In this document: piece after piece, positions 55,433 through 64,000 of the stretch
How positions within the stretch are numbered: position 1 is the first letter of the stretch
How the letters are laid out: every line of letters begins with the position of its first letter
Assembly (NCBI RefSeq): GCF_002795825.1
Contig: NZ_CP018800.1
Span: forward strand, 310,001 to 374,000
Source: Mariprofundus ferrinatatus
Lineage (GTDB): Bacteria > Pseudomonadota > Zetaproteobacteria > Mariprofundales > Mariprofundaceae
DNA: 64,000 nucleotides
Reading direction: 5' to 3'
Notes under the pieces: model-generated
The model's database searches: none
What the model saw: the letters and a program-made list of their open reading frames with translations, nothing else
What the model was told of the DNA's origin: nothing
Position numbers and translations under genes: made by a program

Positions 55433-56734
55433 ATGAGCAACATTCTTCGACTGGATTCGCAGCAGGAGGGCTTTGCAGAAAAGCTGGATGCACTGCTATC
55501 ACGCGAGGCCGATACAGGTGCCGATGTACAGGATCTGGTAGCGGGCATTCTTGCCGACGTCAAAAAGCGCGGTAATGCGGCTCTTTGTGAATATACCGAA
55601 CGTTTTGATGGCTGGGCCTGTACGGGTGAAACCATTGAGATCAGCCGCGAACGTATGGAAAAGGCGTGGAATGCCGTATCCGATATGGATCGCGAAGCCC
55701 TACAGCTCTCCGTTGATCGCATCCGCGCCTATCACGAGCATCAGCAGCAGGATGACTGGGAGTATACCGACAGCGTCGGCATGACACTCGGACAGCGTAT
55801 CACCCCGCTGGACCGCGTCGGTCTCTATGTGCCGGGAGGCAAGGCCGCTTATCCATCTTCGGTGCTGATGAATGCCGTGCCTGCCGTGGTGGCCGGCGTT
55901 GAAGAGATCGTCATGGTGGTTCCGACGCCGGGTGGTGAGATCAACGAACTGGTGCTGGCCGCGGCATTCGTCTCCGGCGTGCAGCGCGGTTTCGCGGTAG
56001 GCGGTGCGCAGGCGGTTGCAGCCCTTGCTTATGGTACTGAAACCATTCCTGCCGTTGATAAGATCGTTGGTCCCGGCAACAAGTTCGTAGCAGCGGCCAA
56101 GCGACAGGTGTTCGGCACCTGTGGTATCGACATGATTGCAGGCCCTTCCGAGATTGTGGTTGTGGCCGATGGCGGTGATCCGGCATGGATTGCTGCCGAT
56201 TTCCTCTCGCAGGCCGAGCATGATGAAGCGGCGCAGAGCATCCTGGTTTCCACAGACGCCCATCTTCTCGTTGAAGTGGCCCGCTCGATCGAGGCGCACC
56301 TGCAGGTGTTGCCGCGCAGCAAGATTGCGCGAGCCTCTGTCGAGTCGCACGGCGCGCTGATTCATGTGCAGAACTGGGAAGAGGCGGCAGATGTCGTTAA
56401 TGTGATTGCTCCCGAGCATCTGGAGCTGGCACTTGAGAATCCGGACGAAATCCTGCCGATGATCAAACATGCCGGAGCGATCTTTATCGGCCATTTCGTG
56501 CCGGAGGCGCTCGGCGATTATATTGCAGGCCCGAACCATGTTCTTCCGACCAACCGCACGGCCCGTTTCTCCAGTCCGCTGGGTGTGTATGACTTCCAGA
56601 AGCGCAGTAGCGTGATTCGCGCCACGCGCGCGGCCGTAGAGGCAATCGGTCCGGCTGCAGCACACCTGGCGCACCGAGAGGGACTGCAGGCGCATGCGCT
56701 GACCCTTGAGCTACGCCTGAAAGAGAAAGCATGA
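55433..56734 (+). CDS. hisD: histidinol dehydrogenase
   Basis: Zinc enzyme that oxidises histidinol to histidine in the last two steps. Motifs: RVGLYVPGGKAAYPSSVLMN, GPGNKFVAAAKRQVFG, DFLSQAEHDEAAQ (zinc and substrate ligands) and VIAPEHLELA (catalytic Glu-His). 433 residues, a normal length. AAGGAAAGG lies before the ATG. Its stop overlaps the hisC start by four bases. Confidence 0.98.
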   Translation: MSNILRLDSQQEGFAEKLDALLSREADTGADVQDLVAGILADVKKRGNAALCEYTERFDGWACTGETIEISRERMEKAWNAVSDMDREALQLSVDRIRAYHEHQQQDDWEYTDSVGMTLGQRITPLDRVGLYVPGGKAAYPSSVLMNAVPAVVAGVEEIVMVVPTPGGEINELVLAAAFVSGVQRGFAVGGAQAVAALAYGTETIPAVDKIVGPGNKFVAAAKRQVFGTCGIDMIAGPSEIVVVADGGDPAWIAADFLSQAEHDEAAQSILVSTDAHLLVEVARSIEAHLQVLPRSKIARASVESHGALIHVQNWEEAADVVNVIAPEHLELALENPDEILPMIKHAGAIFIGHFVPEALGDYIAGPNHVLPTNRTARFSSPLGVYDFQKRSSVIRATRAAVEAIGPAAAHLAHREGLQAHALTLELRLKEKA

Positions 56735-57765
56735 TAAGAAACGATATCAAAGCGCTATCGGCATATCACGTGCCGGACAGCAGCGGCATGATTAAGCTCG
56801 ATGCGATGGAGAATCCTTTCTCCATGCCGGATGATTTGCGTAAACAGTGGGCAGAGAAACTGGCAGGCGTGGATATCAACCGTTATCCGGATGCCGATAT
56901 GTATAAGCTGAGGGCCAAGATTGCCAGCCATGAAGGCGTGGAGCCTGAGCAGGTGCTGCTGGGCAACGGTTCGGATGAAATCATTCAGATGATCCTGATT
57001 GCCACTGTTCCGGGAACATGTGTGATACCGAGCCCGACATTCGTCATGTATAATCTGGTTTCACAGTGGCTGAAGCGCCCTGTGGCGACAGTACCTCTGG
57101 CTGAAGATTTCACCATGAAAGAGGAACACTTTTTGCAGGTGTGTGCACGCGAGAAGGCTGTGGTTGCTTTCCTTGCCTGCCCGAACAATCCGACAGGCAA
57201 TCTTTGGCGTCAGGATAAGGTCGAAATGATTGCCCGGGGAATGAGCGGCATGCTGGTCATTGACGAGGCTTATGGCCCGTTTTCTGAGCGCACCCACAAC
57301 CATCTTATCGGCCCCAATGTGATGGTGTTGAAGACCTTTTCAAAGGTGGGCTGGGCAGGCTTGCGAATGGGTTACCTGCTAGGTGATGCAGAGGTGATTG
57401 CACAGCTGAACAAGGTGCGTATGCCATACAATATCAATGCCCTGACTCAGGCTTCGGCAACCTTCCTGCTGGACCATTTCGATGTGTTTGAGAAGCAGGT
57501 GGCTGAGCTCCGCGATGAGCGTGAACGCATGGCGGCAGCACTGGCTGATATGAAGGGCATTGAAATATTCCCTTCCCAGGCCAATTTCCTGCTGGTCAGG
57601 GTGGAGAATTCGAATGCTGTGTTCGAGTCGCTAAGGCAGGCCGGTATCCTGATTAAGAACATGCATGGTTCAGACAGGCTGCTGGATAACTGTCTGCGCA
57701 TCACGGTCGGCAGTCATGAAGAGAATGATGCGGTACTGGCCGCAATGAGGGGGATAGTGGCATGA
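56731..57765 (+). CDS. hisC: histidinol-phosphate aminotransferase
   Basis: PLP transaminase producing histidinol phosphate. The PLP lysine is in [34 protein letters not shown] is the N-terminal substrate part, and [10 protein letters not shown] and ACPNNPTG follow. 344 residues. Starts as ATGA overlapping the hisD stop and ends overlapping hisB, so it is translationally coupled on both sides. Confidence 0.96.
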   Translation: MIRNDIKALSAYHVPDSSGMIKLDAMENPFSMPDDLRKQWAEKLAGVDINRYPDADMYKLRAKIASHEGVEPEQVLLGNGSDEIIQMILIATVPGTCVIPSPTFVMYNLVSQWLKRPVATVPLAEDFTMKEEHFLQVCAREKAVVAFLACPNNPTGNLWRQDKVEMIARGMSGMLVIDEAYGPFSERTHNHLIGPNVMVLKTFSKVGWAGLRMGYLLGDAEVIAQLNKVRMPYNINALTQASATFLLDHFDVFEKQVAELRDERERMAAALADMKGIEIFPSQANFLLVRVENSNAVFESLRQAGILIKNMHGSDRLLDNCLRITVGSHEENDAVLAAMRGIVA

Positions 57766-58349
57766 GTCGAGAGGCAGCAATTGAACGCACCACCAAAGAG
57801 ACTTCGATCAAACTGAGCCTGAATCTGGATGGATCGGGCAGTGCCGATCTTAACTCCTCGATTCCGTTTCTGGATCACATGCTTGAGCAGATTGCGCGCC
57901 ATGGCTTGATTGATCTGAATGTCGATGCCAAGGGAGATCTTGAGATTGATGCGCATCATACGGTCGAGGATATCGGCATCTGTCTCGGTGAGGCACTCAG
58001 GGAAGCGGTTGGCAACAAGGCCGGCATCGTGCGCTATGGACATGCATATGTGCCGCTTGATGAGGCGTTGTCGCGTGTCGTACTCGATTTTTCAGGACGT
58101 CCGGGCCTTGAGTACAATATTCAATTCCCGAAAGAGACAGTCGGTGGTTTTGATGTGGAGCTGTTCAAGGAGTTTTTTCAGGCGGTTGCCAACCATGGAC
58201 GCATCACGCTGCATATCGATGCGATTCGTGGCGATAACAACCACCACATCATCGAGACCGTATTCAAGGCATTCGGCCGTGCACTGCGCATGGCGCTTGA
58301 GTCCGATCCGCGCCAGTCAGGCATTCCGAGCACCAAAGGCGCCCTCTGA
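57762..58349 (+). CDS. hisB: imidazoleglycerol-phosphate dehydratase
   Basis: Manganese enzyme for step six of histidine synthesis. It is the short monofunctional IGPD (195 residues), without the histidinol-phosphatase half fused in enterobacteria. Metal sites: [31 protein letters not shown] and [20 protein letters not shown]. It overlaps the hisC stop by four bases. A separate histidinol phosphatase gene must lie elsewhere. Confidence 0.97.
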   Translation: MSREAAIERTTKETSIKLSLNLDGSGSADLNSSIPFLDHMLEQIARHGLIDLNVDAKGDLEIDAHHTVEDIGICLGEALREAVGNKAGIVRYGHAYVPLDEALSRVVLDFSGRPGLEYNIQFPKETVGGFDVELFKEFFQAVANHGRITLHIDAIRGDNNHHIIETVFKAFGRALRMALESDPRQSGIPSTKGAL

Positions 58350-58401
58350 TTTGTTGCTCCGCCCTTTGCCATCCATGGCTCCGGTCTCGGTACGTTCACA
58401 T

Positions 58402-58443
58402 ACGGGCTCGTGTGAATCGCCCGCCCCCGCATCGTGCGGGGAG
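58402..58443 (+). repeat. REP-like palindromic element, copy 1 (hisB-hisH gap)
   Basis: It ends in a perfect hairpin, CCCCGCA TCG TGCGGGG (58425-58441). The core GCATCGTGC, together with GCTC, TCGC and GCCC at matched distances, recurs in opposite orientation in the hisA-hisF gap. TTCACA and TGTGAA (58395-58416) form a second small inverted repeat overlapping its left end. Confidence 0.55.
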
Positions 58444-58470
58444 TATGCAAGAGTTTCTTAAGAAGGACTT

Positions 58471-59103
58471 ATGAAAGTAGGACTTATTAATTACGGCATG
58501 GGCAACCTGCACTCGGTGGCCAAGGCACTGGAAAAGGCCGGCGGCGAGGTTGAACTGGTTGCCGATGCCGAAGCACTGAAACAGTGCGACCGTATCGTTT
58601 TGCCGGGGGTGGGTGCATTCCGCGACTGTATCGGAGCGCTGAAAGCCAGCGGCATGGAGACGGCAATCAGAAGTGAAGTTAATGCAGGCAAGCCGTTTCT
58701 CGGTATCTGCCTCGGCATGCAGGTGCTGATGGACCTCTCTTATGAATTTGGCAGGTATTCCGGCATGGGCCTTATTCCCGGTGTGGTCAGGGGATTTCCT
58801 GAGGATCACGCGGCACGCGGCTTCAAGATTCCGCACATGGGCTGGAATGATGTGATCTTCTCATCTGAAAAAGAGAAGCATCCGGTGCTGCAGCCTCTGG
58901 AGGGTAAGCAGGTGTATTATGTGCACTCTTACTGCTGCATGCCCGAGAATCCGGATCACCTGCTTGCGGCCTGCTCCTACGGCGACTACCCGTTCGCAGC
59001 CGCGATCGGTCGTGACAACATTGTGGGTGTGCAGTTCCACCCGGAAAAAAGTCAGGGCGCTGGCCTGGCACTACTGGAGGCATTCCTGCAATGGAATCCA
59101 TAA
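58471..59103 (+). CDS. hisH: imidazole glycerol phosphate synthase, glutaminase subunit
   Basis: Class I glutamine amidotransferase giving ammonia to HisF. The nucleophile is in [12 protein letters not shown]; His and Glu of the triad are in [25 protein letters not shown] opens the protein. 210 residues. ATG 58471 follows AAGGA. It comes after a 121-base gap that holds a REP-like element, and overlaps hisA by 13 bases. Confidence 0.97.
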   Translation: MKVGLINYGMGNLHSVAKALEKAGGEVELVADAEALKQCDRIVLPGVGAFRDCIGALKASGMETAIRSEVNAGKPFLGICLGMQVLMDLSYEFGRYSGMGLIPGVVRGFPEDHAARGFKIPHMGWNDVIFSSEKEKHPVLQPLEGKQVYYVHSYCCMPENPDHLLAACSYGDYPFAAAIGRDNIVGVQFHPEKSQGAGLALLEAFLQWNP

Positions 59104-59834
59104 AGACGTTCGAACTTATTCCCGCCATCGACCTGAAAGGGGGGCACTGCGTGCGACTGAAGCAGGGGCGCATGGATGATGCCACCGACTACGGCGATGA
59201 TCCGGCCGCCATGGCTGCCCACTGGCAGTCGCTGGGAGCCACGCGCCTGCATGTGGTGGACCTTGATGGCGCTTTTGCCGGCAAGCCGGCCAACCGGGCG
59301 GCCATTCGCGGCATCTGCGACGCCCTCGATATCCCGGTTCAGCTTGGTGGTGGACTGCGTGACCTTGCGATGATTGAAGGTACGCTGAACCTTGGCATCA
59401 ATCGTGTAATTCTCGGTTCGATTGCAGTCTCCAATCCATCGCTGGTGGAAGAGGCGTGCAAGGCATTCCCAGGGCAGATATGTGTCGGCATCGATGCCAA
59501 AGGCGGCATGGTTGCCGTACATGGATGGGATGATGTCACCGATGTGAAGGCGGTTGATCTGGCGCGCAAGTTCGAAGATGCAGGCGTATCGGCGATCATC
59601 TACACCGACATTGCCCGTGACGGCATGCTGACCGGCCCGAACATCGAGGAGACGGTGAATCTGGCCAAGGCGATCTCCATTCCGGTGATTGTCTCCGGCG
59701 GCGTGGCAAGGATGGACGATGTGGCCGCCTGCGCAGCGCACGTTAATGACGGCATCTGCGGTGCCATTACCGGTCGAGCGATTTATGAGGGAACTATCGA
59801 CTTTGCAGAGGCCATGAAGGTTCTTGGCGCATGA
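59091..59834 (+). CDS. hisA: ProFAR isomerase
   Basis: TIM-barrel sugar isomerase of step four in histidine synthesis. [20 protein letters not shown] contains the first catalytic Asp; [13 protein letters not shown] and [14 protein letters not shown] contain the phosphate-binding and second catalytic residues. 247 residues. Its start lies 13 bases inside hisH. Confidence 0.96.
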   Translation: MESIKTFELIPAIDLKGGHCVRLKQGRMDDATDYGDDPAAMAAHWQSLGATRLHVVDLDGAFAGKPANRAAIRGICDALDIPVQLGGGLRDLAMIEGTLNLGINRVILGSIAVSNPSLVEEACKAFPGQICVGIDAKGGMVAVHGWDDVTDVKAVDLARKFEDAGVSAIIYTDIARDGMLTGPNIEETVNLAKAISIPVIVSGGVARMDDVAACAAHVNDGICGAITGRAIYEGTIDFAEAMKVLGA

Positions 59835-59847
59835 AACGGAACTCTTT

Positions 59848-59889
59848 CTTTCCTGCACGATGCAGGGCAAGCGAATGTGGTGAGCTCGT
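59848..59889 (-). repeat. REP-like palindromic element, copy 2 (hisA-hisF gap)
   Basis: It contains the hairpin CCTGCA CGA TGCAGG (59852-59866). On the minus strand its core reads GCATCGTGC, identical over nine bases to copy 1, with GAGCTC-type and TCGC-type flanks at matching distances. The copy therefore has the opposite orientation to the one before hisH. Confidence 0.5.
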
Positions 59890-59937
59890 AAGCGAAGCGA
59901 TTGGGTTCAGAGGGAAGCGTGTCCTGAGGCGTATCAA

Positions 59938-60693
59938 ATGCTGAGCAAACGCATCATTCCCTGCCTTGATGTGGCACACGGCCGTGTTGTAAAAGGTGTT
60001 CAGTTTGTCGATATCATCGATGCGGGCGATCCGGTTGAAGCTGCGGTCAAGTATGATCAGCAGGGGGCGGATGAGCTCTGTTTTCTCGACATTCGCGCCA
60101 GCCACGAGAGCCGCGACACCCTCTATCACATGGTGACCGAGGTGGCGGAACACGTATTCATGCCGCTTACCGTTGGCGGAGGTGTGAAGGCGCTCTCCGA
60201 CATCGAGAACCTGCTGCATGCCGGAGCCGACAAGGTCTCTATCAATACCGCTGCGATCTTTACACCAGAACTGGTCAAAGAGGCGGCTGAGCGTTTCGGC
60301 TCTTCCACGATTGTCGTGGCGGTTGATGCCAAGCGCGTCGAGGATCATTGGGAGTGTTTCACCCATGGCGGCCGCAAGCCGACCGGCATCAATGCAGTGG
60401 AGTGGGCCAAGCGCATGTCCGATTATGGTGCAGGAGAGATACTGCTCACCAGCATGGATGCCGACGGCACCAAGAACGGCTACGACATTCCGCTTACGCG
60501 TGCCGTATCCGATGCCATTACCGCCAATGTAGTGGCCTCAGGCGGTGTCGGAACACTCGAGCATATGGCTGAAGGGCTGAAGGCGGGCGGAGCCGACGCG
60601 GTACTGGCTGCCTCTATCTTCCATTTTGGTACCTACACCATCGCCGAGGCCAAGGCCTTTCTTGCTGCGCAGGGGATTCCCGTCCGTATTTGA
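59938..60693 (+). CDS. hisF: imidazole glycerol phosphate synthase, cyclase subunit
   Basis: TIM-barrel partner of HisH that makes imidazole glycerol phosphate and AICAR. The catalytic acids are in [15 protein letters not shown] and [28 protein letters not shown] and [14 protein letters not shown] bind phosphate. 251 residues. TGAGG precedes the ATG. No hisI or hisE follows in the window; the next gene is a different unit. Confidence 0.97.
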   Translation: MLSKRIIPCLDVAHGRVVKGVQFVDIIDAGDPVEAAVKYDQQGADELCFLDIRASHESRDTLYHMVTEVAEHVFMPLTVGGGVKALSDIENLLHAGADKVSINTAAIFTPELVKEAAERFGSSTIVVAVDAKRVEDHWECFTHGGRKPTGINAVEWAKRMSDYGAGEILLTSMDADGTKNGYDIPLTRAVSDAITANVVASGGVGTLEHMAEGLKAGGADAVLAASIFHFGTYTIAEAKAFLAAQGIPVRI

Positions 60694-60795
60694 TTACTTG
60701 AAAAAAAATGCCATGCTTTATGATTAAAGCAACAGAAGGGGCTGGTATCGGTTAGGTGTGGCGTATTATTCGGGGTTGTTCTAAACCTCTGAAGT

Positions 60796-60815
60796 TGAAG
60801 GGCGGAGCCCCTCAA
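60796..60815 (+). repeat. hairpin upstream of the YfiR gene
   Basis: TTGAAGGGC GGA GCCCCTCAA pairs along eight of nine positions. It lies 15 bases before the YfiR start and could terminate hisF transcripts or affect translation. Confidence 0.4.
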
Positions 60816-60830
60816 AAGCGTGCAGGAAGC

Positions 60831-61397
60831 ATGTGGAGAACAGCAGGTCGCCAAAGTCTGGTTGCGATCTGCCTCCTGCTATGCATGGCATTGCCTGCCA
60901 CCTCCTTTGCGACCGATCAGATTAAGGCCAGAGCGGACGATTTGAAGTCCGTCTATATCTTTAACTTTATACGTTTTACGGAGTGGCCCGAGAATGACTC
61001 CGGGCAGGGCGACTCAGCTACAACACTTAATATTCTCAACAACGACAGAATCCTGGAAATACTCGAAGCGATTGCAGCCAAGCCAGCAGGACGCCAGGTC
61101 GGCCTGAAGCTGCAGTCATGTAAAGATGAGGCCTGTATTCAGGGTAGCTCAGTGCTCTATATTGGAGAGTCAGAGTGGAGCGGGCTAGATCCCCTTCTCA
61201 AGCTTGTTGATGGACGCCCCATATTAACTATTTCCGATATCCCTGGCTTTGCCGAACGGGGCGGGATGATCGAAATCAAATATCACAACGAAAAACTCAC
61301 CTTTGCGGTCAATTTGCAGGCTGTGGAACGCGCTGGCCTCTACATCAGCGCACAGCTGTTGCAGTTGGGTGATGTGGTTGGGAGGAAGAATGAATAG
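60831..61397 (+). CDS. YfiR-family periplasmic regulator (DUF4154)
   Basis: A 188-residue secreted protein with a signal peptide (VAICLLLCMALPATSFA) followed by the DUF4154/YfiR domain: VYIFNFIRFTEWPEN at the start and GFAERGGMIEIKYHNEKLTF near the end. In Pseudomonas, YfiR restrains the periplasmic face of the diguanylate cyclase YfiN. Two cysteines in SCKDEACIQG could form a disulfide, as seen in YfiR. The frame is open from 60756, but ATG 60831 (MWRTAGRQ) follows AGGA. The next gene overlaps its stop by eight bases, so the pair is coupled. Confidence 0.88.
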   Translation: MWRTAGRQSLVAICLLLCMALPATSFATDQIKARADDLKSVYIFNFIRFTEWPENDSGQGDSATTLNILNNDRILEILEAIAAKPAGRQVGLKLQSCKDEACIQGSSVLYIGESEWSGLDPLLKLVDGRPILTISDIPGFAERGGMIEIKYHNEKLTFAVNLQAVERAGLYISAQLLQLGDVVGRKNE

Positions 61398-64000
61398 GAC
61401 CTCTTCTACTTCTATTCAGCGACAGCTCCAGCGGTTTTTTATACTCACGCTGGTGATAACTGTGCTGATCATGGGGGCTGTATGGAGCATTTATAACCGG
61501 ACCCTGCTTGAGCAAGAGGCTGAACGTGTACTGATTGTTGAGAGTGACATCATCGGCTCGGCTGCCAGGCCTGCATTGATGTTTAATGACCAGCGTATGG
61601 CTAGTGAGCTACTGCGGGCGATGAAGTTCGATCCGGATATTTCCGTTGTAAAGCTTTTCACAAGCGATGGTGATGTTCTGTACACATATACGGCTGATGA
61701 TGTATCTCCGGAACTGGGCAAGGCGATCGACTTCCGGAGTAATCCCGGCAGCGCCTTCAATGATGGTAGCTTGCATCTCTACCGGACGGTTACTCACAAG
61801 GAGGATACTGTGGGGATGATCTATCTTGAGTCACGCCTCAACTACCTTCAAGAGAGCCAGAATGCCAGCGCGCTAACGGTGATCATGGTGATGGCCGGCT
61901 CCCTCCTGTTGGGCGTACTGCTGGCCAGTACTCTACAGCGGAGGATCGCTAAGCCCATCAGCTCACTGGCCAGTGTCATGCACAAAATGGCCTCCAAGAG
62001 CGACTACTCATTGAGGGCAGAGGAGTATGCATATAACAGGGAAACCAGTGATCTTCTAAGCGGCTTCAACAGGATGGCCGATGAAATTCAGAACAGTTTT
62101 GCGAAGATCGAAGAGAAGAACCTGCAGCTGCAGGAGAGCGAGAGGCGCTTCAGGAGTATTATCGAACAGGTACCCATGCCTGTGCTGATCAGCCGAAAAA
62201 GTGACGGTAAGATGCTGTTTTATAATCAGGCTGTTGCCCAACTGCTTGCTATCGACCCCTCGGCATCAAAAGTGTTCCACACGTTGAACTATTATCGCCA
62301 CCCGGAAGACAGATCAAAGGTTATCGGGAAATTGAGAGATGAGGGGACACTCGTCGGGTATGAAATGGAGGCTGTTAAGAGTGACGGTACACCTTTCTGG
62401 ATTTCACTCTCAGTTAGCCAGATTGGCTTTGAAGGAGAGGAGGTGCTCTGCAGTACCTTCATGGATATCACCGATCAGAAAGAGATCGAGAAGAGGCTGG
62501 AAGTGGAGGTGTCTGAGCGAACGCAGGAGCTTAAGAGTGCGCGTGATGAACTGCAGTCGACTCTCGATAATATGATGGATGTCTATTATCGCATCGCAAC
62601 CGATGGCTCTGTTGAGTGGGTATCCAGTGCGATCACGCCTCTACTTGGGTACAGCGTTGATGAATCCATCGGCAAGCCCATGCAGTTGTTCTGGCCTGAC
62701 AGTCCGCCCTTTTCAGAGGCGGTGGCGGCCCTGTCCGCAAACGATGGTGTGATGATGAACCATGAAATCCAGTTGCAGCACAGGCAGGGCAAAACAGTCT
62801 GGAGCTCCATATCCGCCCATCTGGTTCTCGATGGCAATATGGAGGCCAAAGCCATTGAGGGAGTGGTAAGGGATATCTCCCTGCTTGTTGAGGCAGAGGA
62901 GCGGAAGCAGGAGATGGAGAAGAAAATGGCTCACGTTCAGCGCCTTGAGTCATTGGGGGTTCTGGCCGGCGGCATAGCCCATGACTTTAACAATATCCTC
63001 GCCGGGATCATGGGCAATGCGGAGCTGGCAGAGCTGAACCAGCACTCCAACCTTCCGGTCGACAGGGAGCTGAAAAGTATTATCAACGGCAGTGTCCGTG
63101 CGGCAGACCTTTGCCGCCAGATGCTTGCCTATTCCGGTCAGGGCGCGCTCATCCGGGAGTCTGTTAATCTCTCTTCCCTGGTTAAGGAAACGGTTCACCT
63201 GATAGACGTTTCAGTCTCCAAGAAGGTCGCTATTACGTTTGACCTGCAGGCAGATATACCACCGATTTTTGCCGATAAAACCCAGATGCAGCAGATCATC
63301 ATGAATCTGATTACCAATGCATCAGAGTCAATGGATGAGAAGAGCAGTGGAGAGATTCGTGTCTCAACCGGTTCAGTTCACGCCGGCAGAAGGGAGCTGG
63401 ACTCACCCTTCATGGAGGAGAAACGGCCTGAAGGGGAGTATGTCTTCCTTGAGGTGATTGATAACGGCTGCGGCATGGATGAACAGGTCTTGGGCAGAAT
63501 GTTTGACCCGTTCTTTTCCACCAAATTCACCGGGCGGGGCCTGGGCATGAGTGCTGTTCTCGGTATCGTGCGCTCCCATGGCGGAACCATTCATGTTGAG
63601 AGTAGTCCCGGCTCCGGGACAAGGTTCAGGGCCCTGTTGCCGGTCTATCTGGAAGCACCAGCCGTCGAGGTCGTGGATGGCGATACTGACCACGAGGAGC
63701 TGGCTGATAATAATCTGACCATCTTGGTGGTTGATGATGAGGCGATGGTACGATCCATCTTTGAAAGGATGTTTAATAAGCTCGGCTTTAAGGTGCTGCT
63801 TGCCGCTGACGGGGAAGAGGGGTTGAGGTGTTATCGGGAACATAAACATCAGATTGATGCCGTATTTCTTGATATGACAATGCCTAAAATGGATGGCAGG
63901 GAGACGTTGTCGAAGATGAGGGAGATGGGAATCAAGGTGCCCGTGGTGGTCTGTAGCGGCTACAGGGGGGAATCAGTCAGCAGCCAGTTTGACGATGCGC
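61390..64000 (+). CDS. hybrid histidine kinase with CHASE8-like sensor (runs off right edge)
   Basis: At least 870 residues. Order: membrane helix (about 15-37); a periplasmic CHASE8-like domain (SAARPALMFNDQRMASELLR); a second helix near 160-180; HAMP; two PAS domains separated by a helical segment; HisKA with the phospho-acceptor H531 (AGGIAHDFNNILAGI); an HATPase domain (NLITNASESM, EVIDNGCGMDEQ, GRGLGMSAVLGIV); and a receiver domain with the phospho-acceptor D828 (VFLDMTMPKMDG), cut off by the window end. ATG 61390 lies inside the YfiR gene. CHASE8 is the domain found in YfiN, but here a kinase replaces the GGDEF output. The target of the phosphorelay is unknown. Confidence 0.92.
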   Translation, partial: MNRTSSTSIQRQLQRFFILTLVITVLIMGAVWSIYNRTLLEQEAERVLIVESDIIGSAARPALMFNDQRMASELLRAMKFDPDISVVKLFTSDGDVLYTYTADDVSPELGKAIDFRSNPGSAFNDGSLHLYRTVTHKEDTVGMIYLESRLNYLQESQNASALTVIMVMAGSLLLGVLLASTLQRRIAKPISSLASVMHKMASKSDYSLRAEEYAYNRETSDLLSGFNRMADEIQNSFAKIEEKNLQLQESERRFRSIIEQVPMPVLISRKSDGKMLFYNQAVAQLLAIDPSASKVFHTLNYYRHPEDRSKVIGKLRDEGTLVGYEMEAVKSDGTPFWISLSVSQIGFEGEEVLCSTFMDITDQKEIEKRLEVEVSERTQELKSARDELQSTLDNMMDVYYRIATDGSVEWVSSAITPLLGYSVDESIGKPMQLFWPDSPPFSEAVAALSANDGVMMNHEIQLQHRQGKTVWSSISAHLVLDGNMEAKAIEGVVRDISLLVEAEERKQEMEKKMAHVQRLESLGVLAGGIAHDFNNILAGIMGNAELAELNQHSNLPVDRELKSIINGSVRAADLCRQMLAYSGQGALIRESVNLSSLVKETVHLIDVSVSKKVAITFDLQADIPPIFADKTQMQQIIMNLITNASESMDEKSSGEIRVSTGSVHAGRRELDSPFMEEKRPEGEYVFLEVIDNGCGMDEQVLGRMFDPFFSTKFTGRGLGMSAVLGIVRSHGGTIHVESSPGSGTRFRALLPVYLEAPAVEVVDGDTDHEELADNNLTILVVDDEAMVRSIFERMFNKLGFKVLLAADGEEGLRCYREHKHQIDAVFLDMTMPKMDGRETLSKMREMGIKVPVVVCSGYRGESVSSQFDDA

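Noticed and set aside
1-64000. CRISPR arrays, insertion sequences, prophage genes, tRNA or rRNA genes
   Set aside because: Reading both strands showed no regularly spaced repeats, transposase or phage motifs, and no cloverleaf or rRNA sequence.

Overview
The window reads as about 64 kb of chromosome from a Gram-negative proteobacterium. Genes are densely packed, start sites carry clear Shine-Dalgarno motifs, and there are secreted, lipoprotein and outer-membrane proteins plus ExbB/ExbD, CsrA, BolA, GluQ-RS and YajR homologues. The gene set and protein character look like a Zetaproteobacterium (Mariprofundus-like) or a close relative; that placement is inference, with no rRNA gene here to test it. 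I found no tRNA, rRNA, CRISPR array, insertion sequence or phage gene.

Layout. 1-5.1 kb: truncated malic enzyme, panE, a diguanylate cyclase, yhbY-bolA, and a Rossmann-GGDEF fusion. 5.2-10.2 kb: class III adenylate cyclase, a lipoprotein, ispG and hisS, closed by a strong terminator. 10.3-23 kb: cysM, gluQ, a CPA-type antiporter, yajR-gpmI, a DUF4126 membrane protein, small envelope and cupin genes, and polA. 23-32.6 kb: metA-metY, yaaA, ribD, comEC and exbB-exbD-lysC-csrA. 32.8-38.4 kb: proS and a lytic transglycosylase on the plus strand, facing a minus-strand run tlpA-like, dsbC-like, rph, rdgB, UDG. 38.5-41.5 kb: an envelope cluster with a PCu(A)C copper chaperone and three His/Met/Cys-rich unknown proteins. 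41.5-51.3 kb: ftsY, acnA, a flavodoxin, a two-POTRA protein, a phosphatase, folE, a DUF2235 hydrolase and thrB. 51.5-53.4 kb: a c-type-haem GGDEF sensor. 53.5-60.7 kb: murA and hisGDCBHAF. 60.8-64 kb: a YfiR homologue with a CHASE8-like hybrid histidine kinase that runs off the right edge.

How the genes fit together. Much of the window is biosynthesis: histidine, aspartate-family amino acids (lysC, thrB, metA, metY), cysteine, riboflavin, folate and isoprenoids. The other strong theme is signalling: three GGDEF proteins that all keep the GGEEF active site and the RxxD inhibitory site, one adenylate cyclase, CsrA, and a YfiR-controlled kinase. The best candidates for a little-described system are the copper-type envelope cluster (38.5-41.5 kb), the YfiR/hybrid-kinase pair, the Rossmann-GGDEF fusion with the nested inverted repeat upstream of it, and the haem-GGDEF sensor. 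Two very small membrane-protein genes (36 and 32 codons) were found by reading intergenic DNA.
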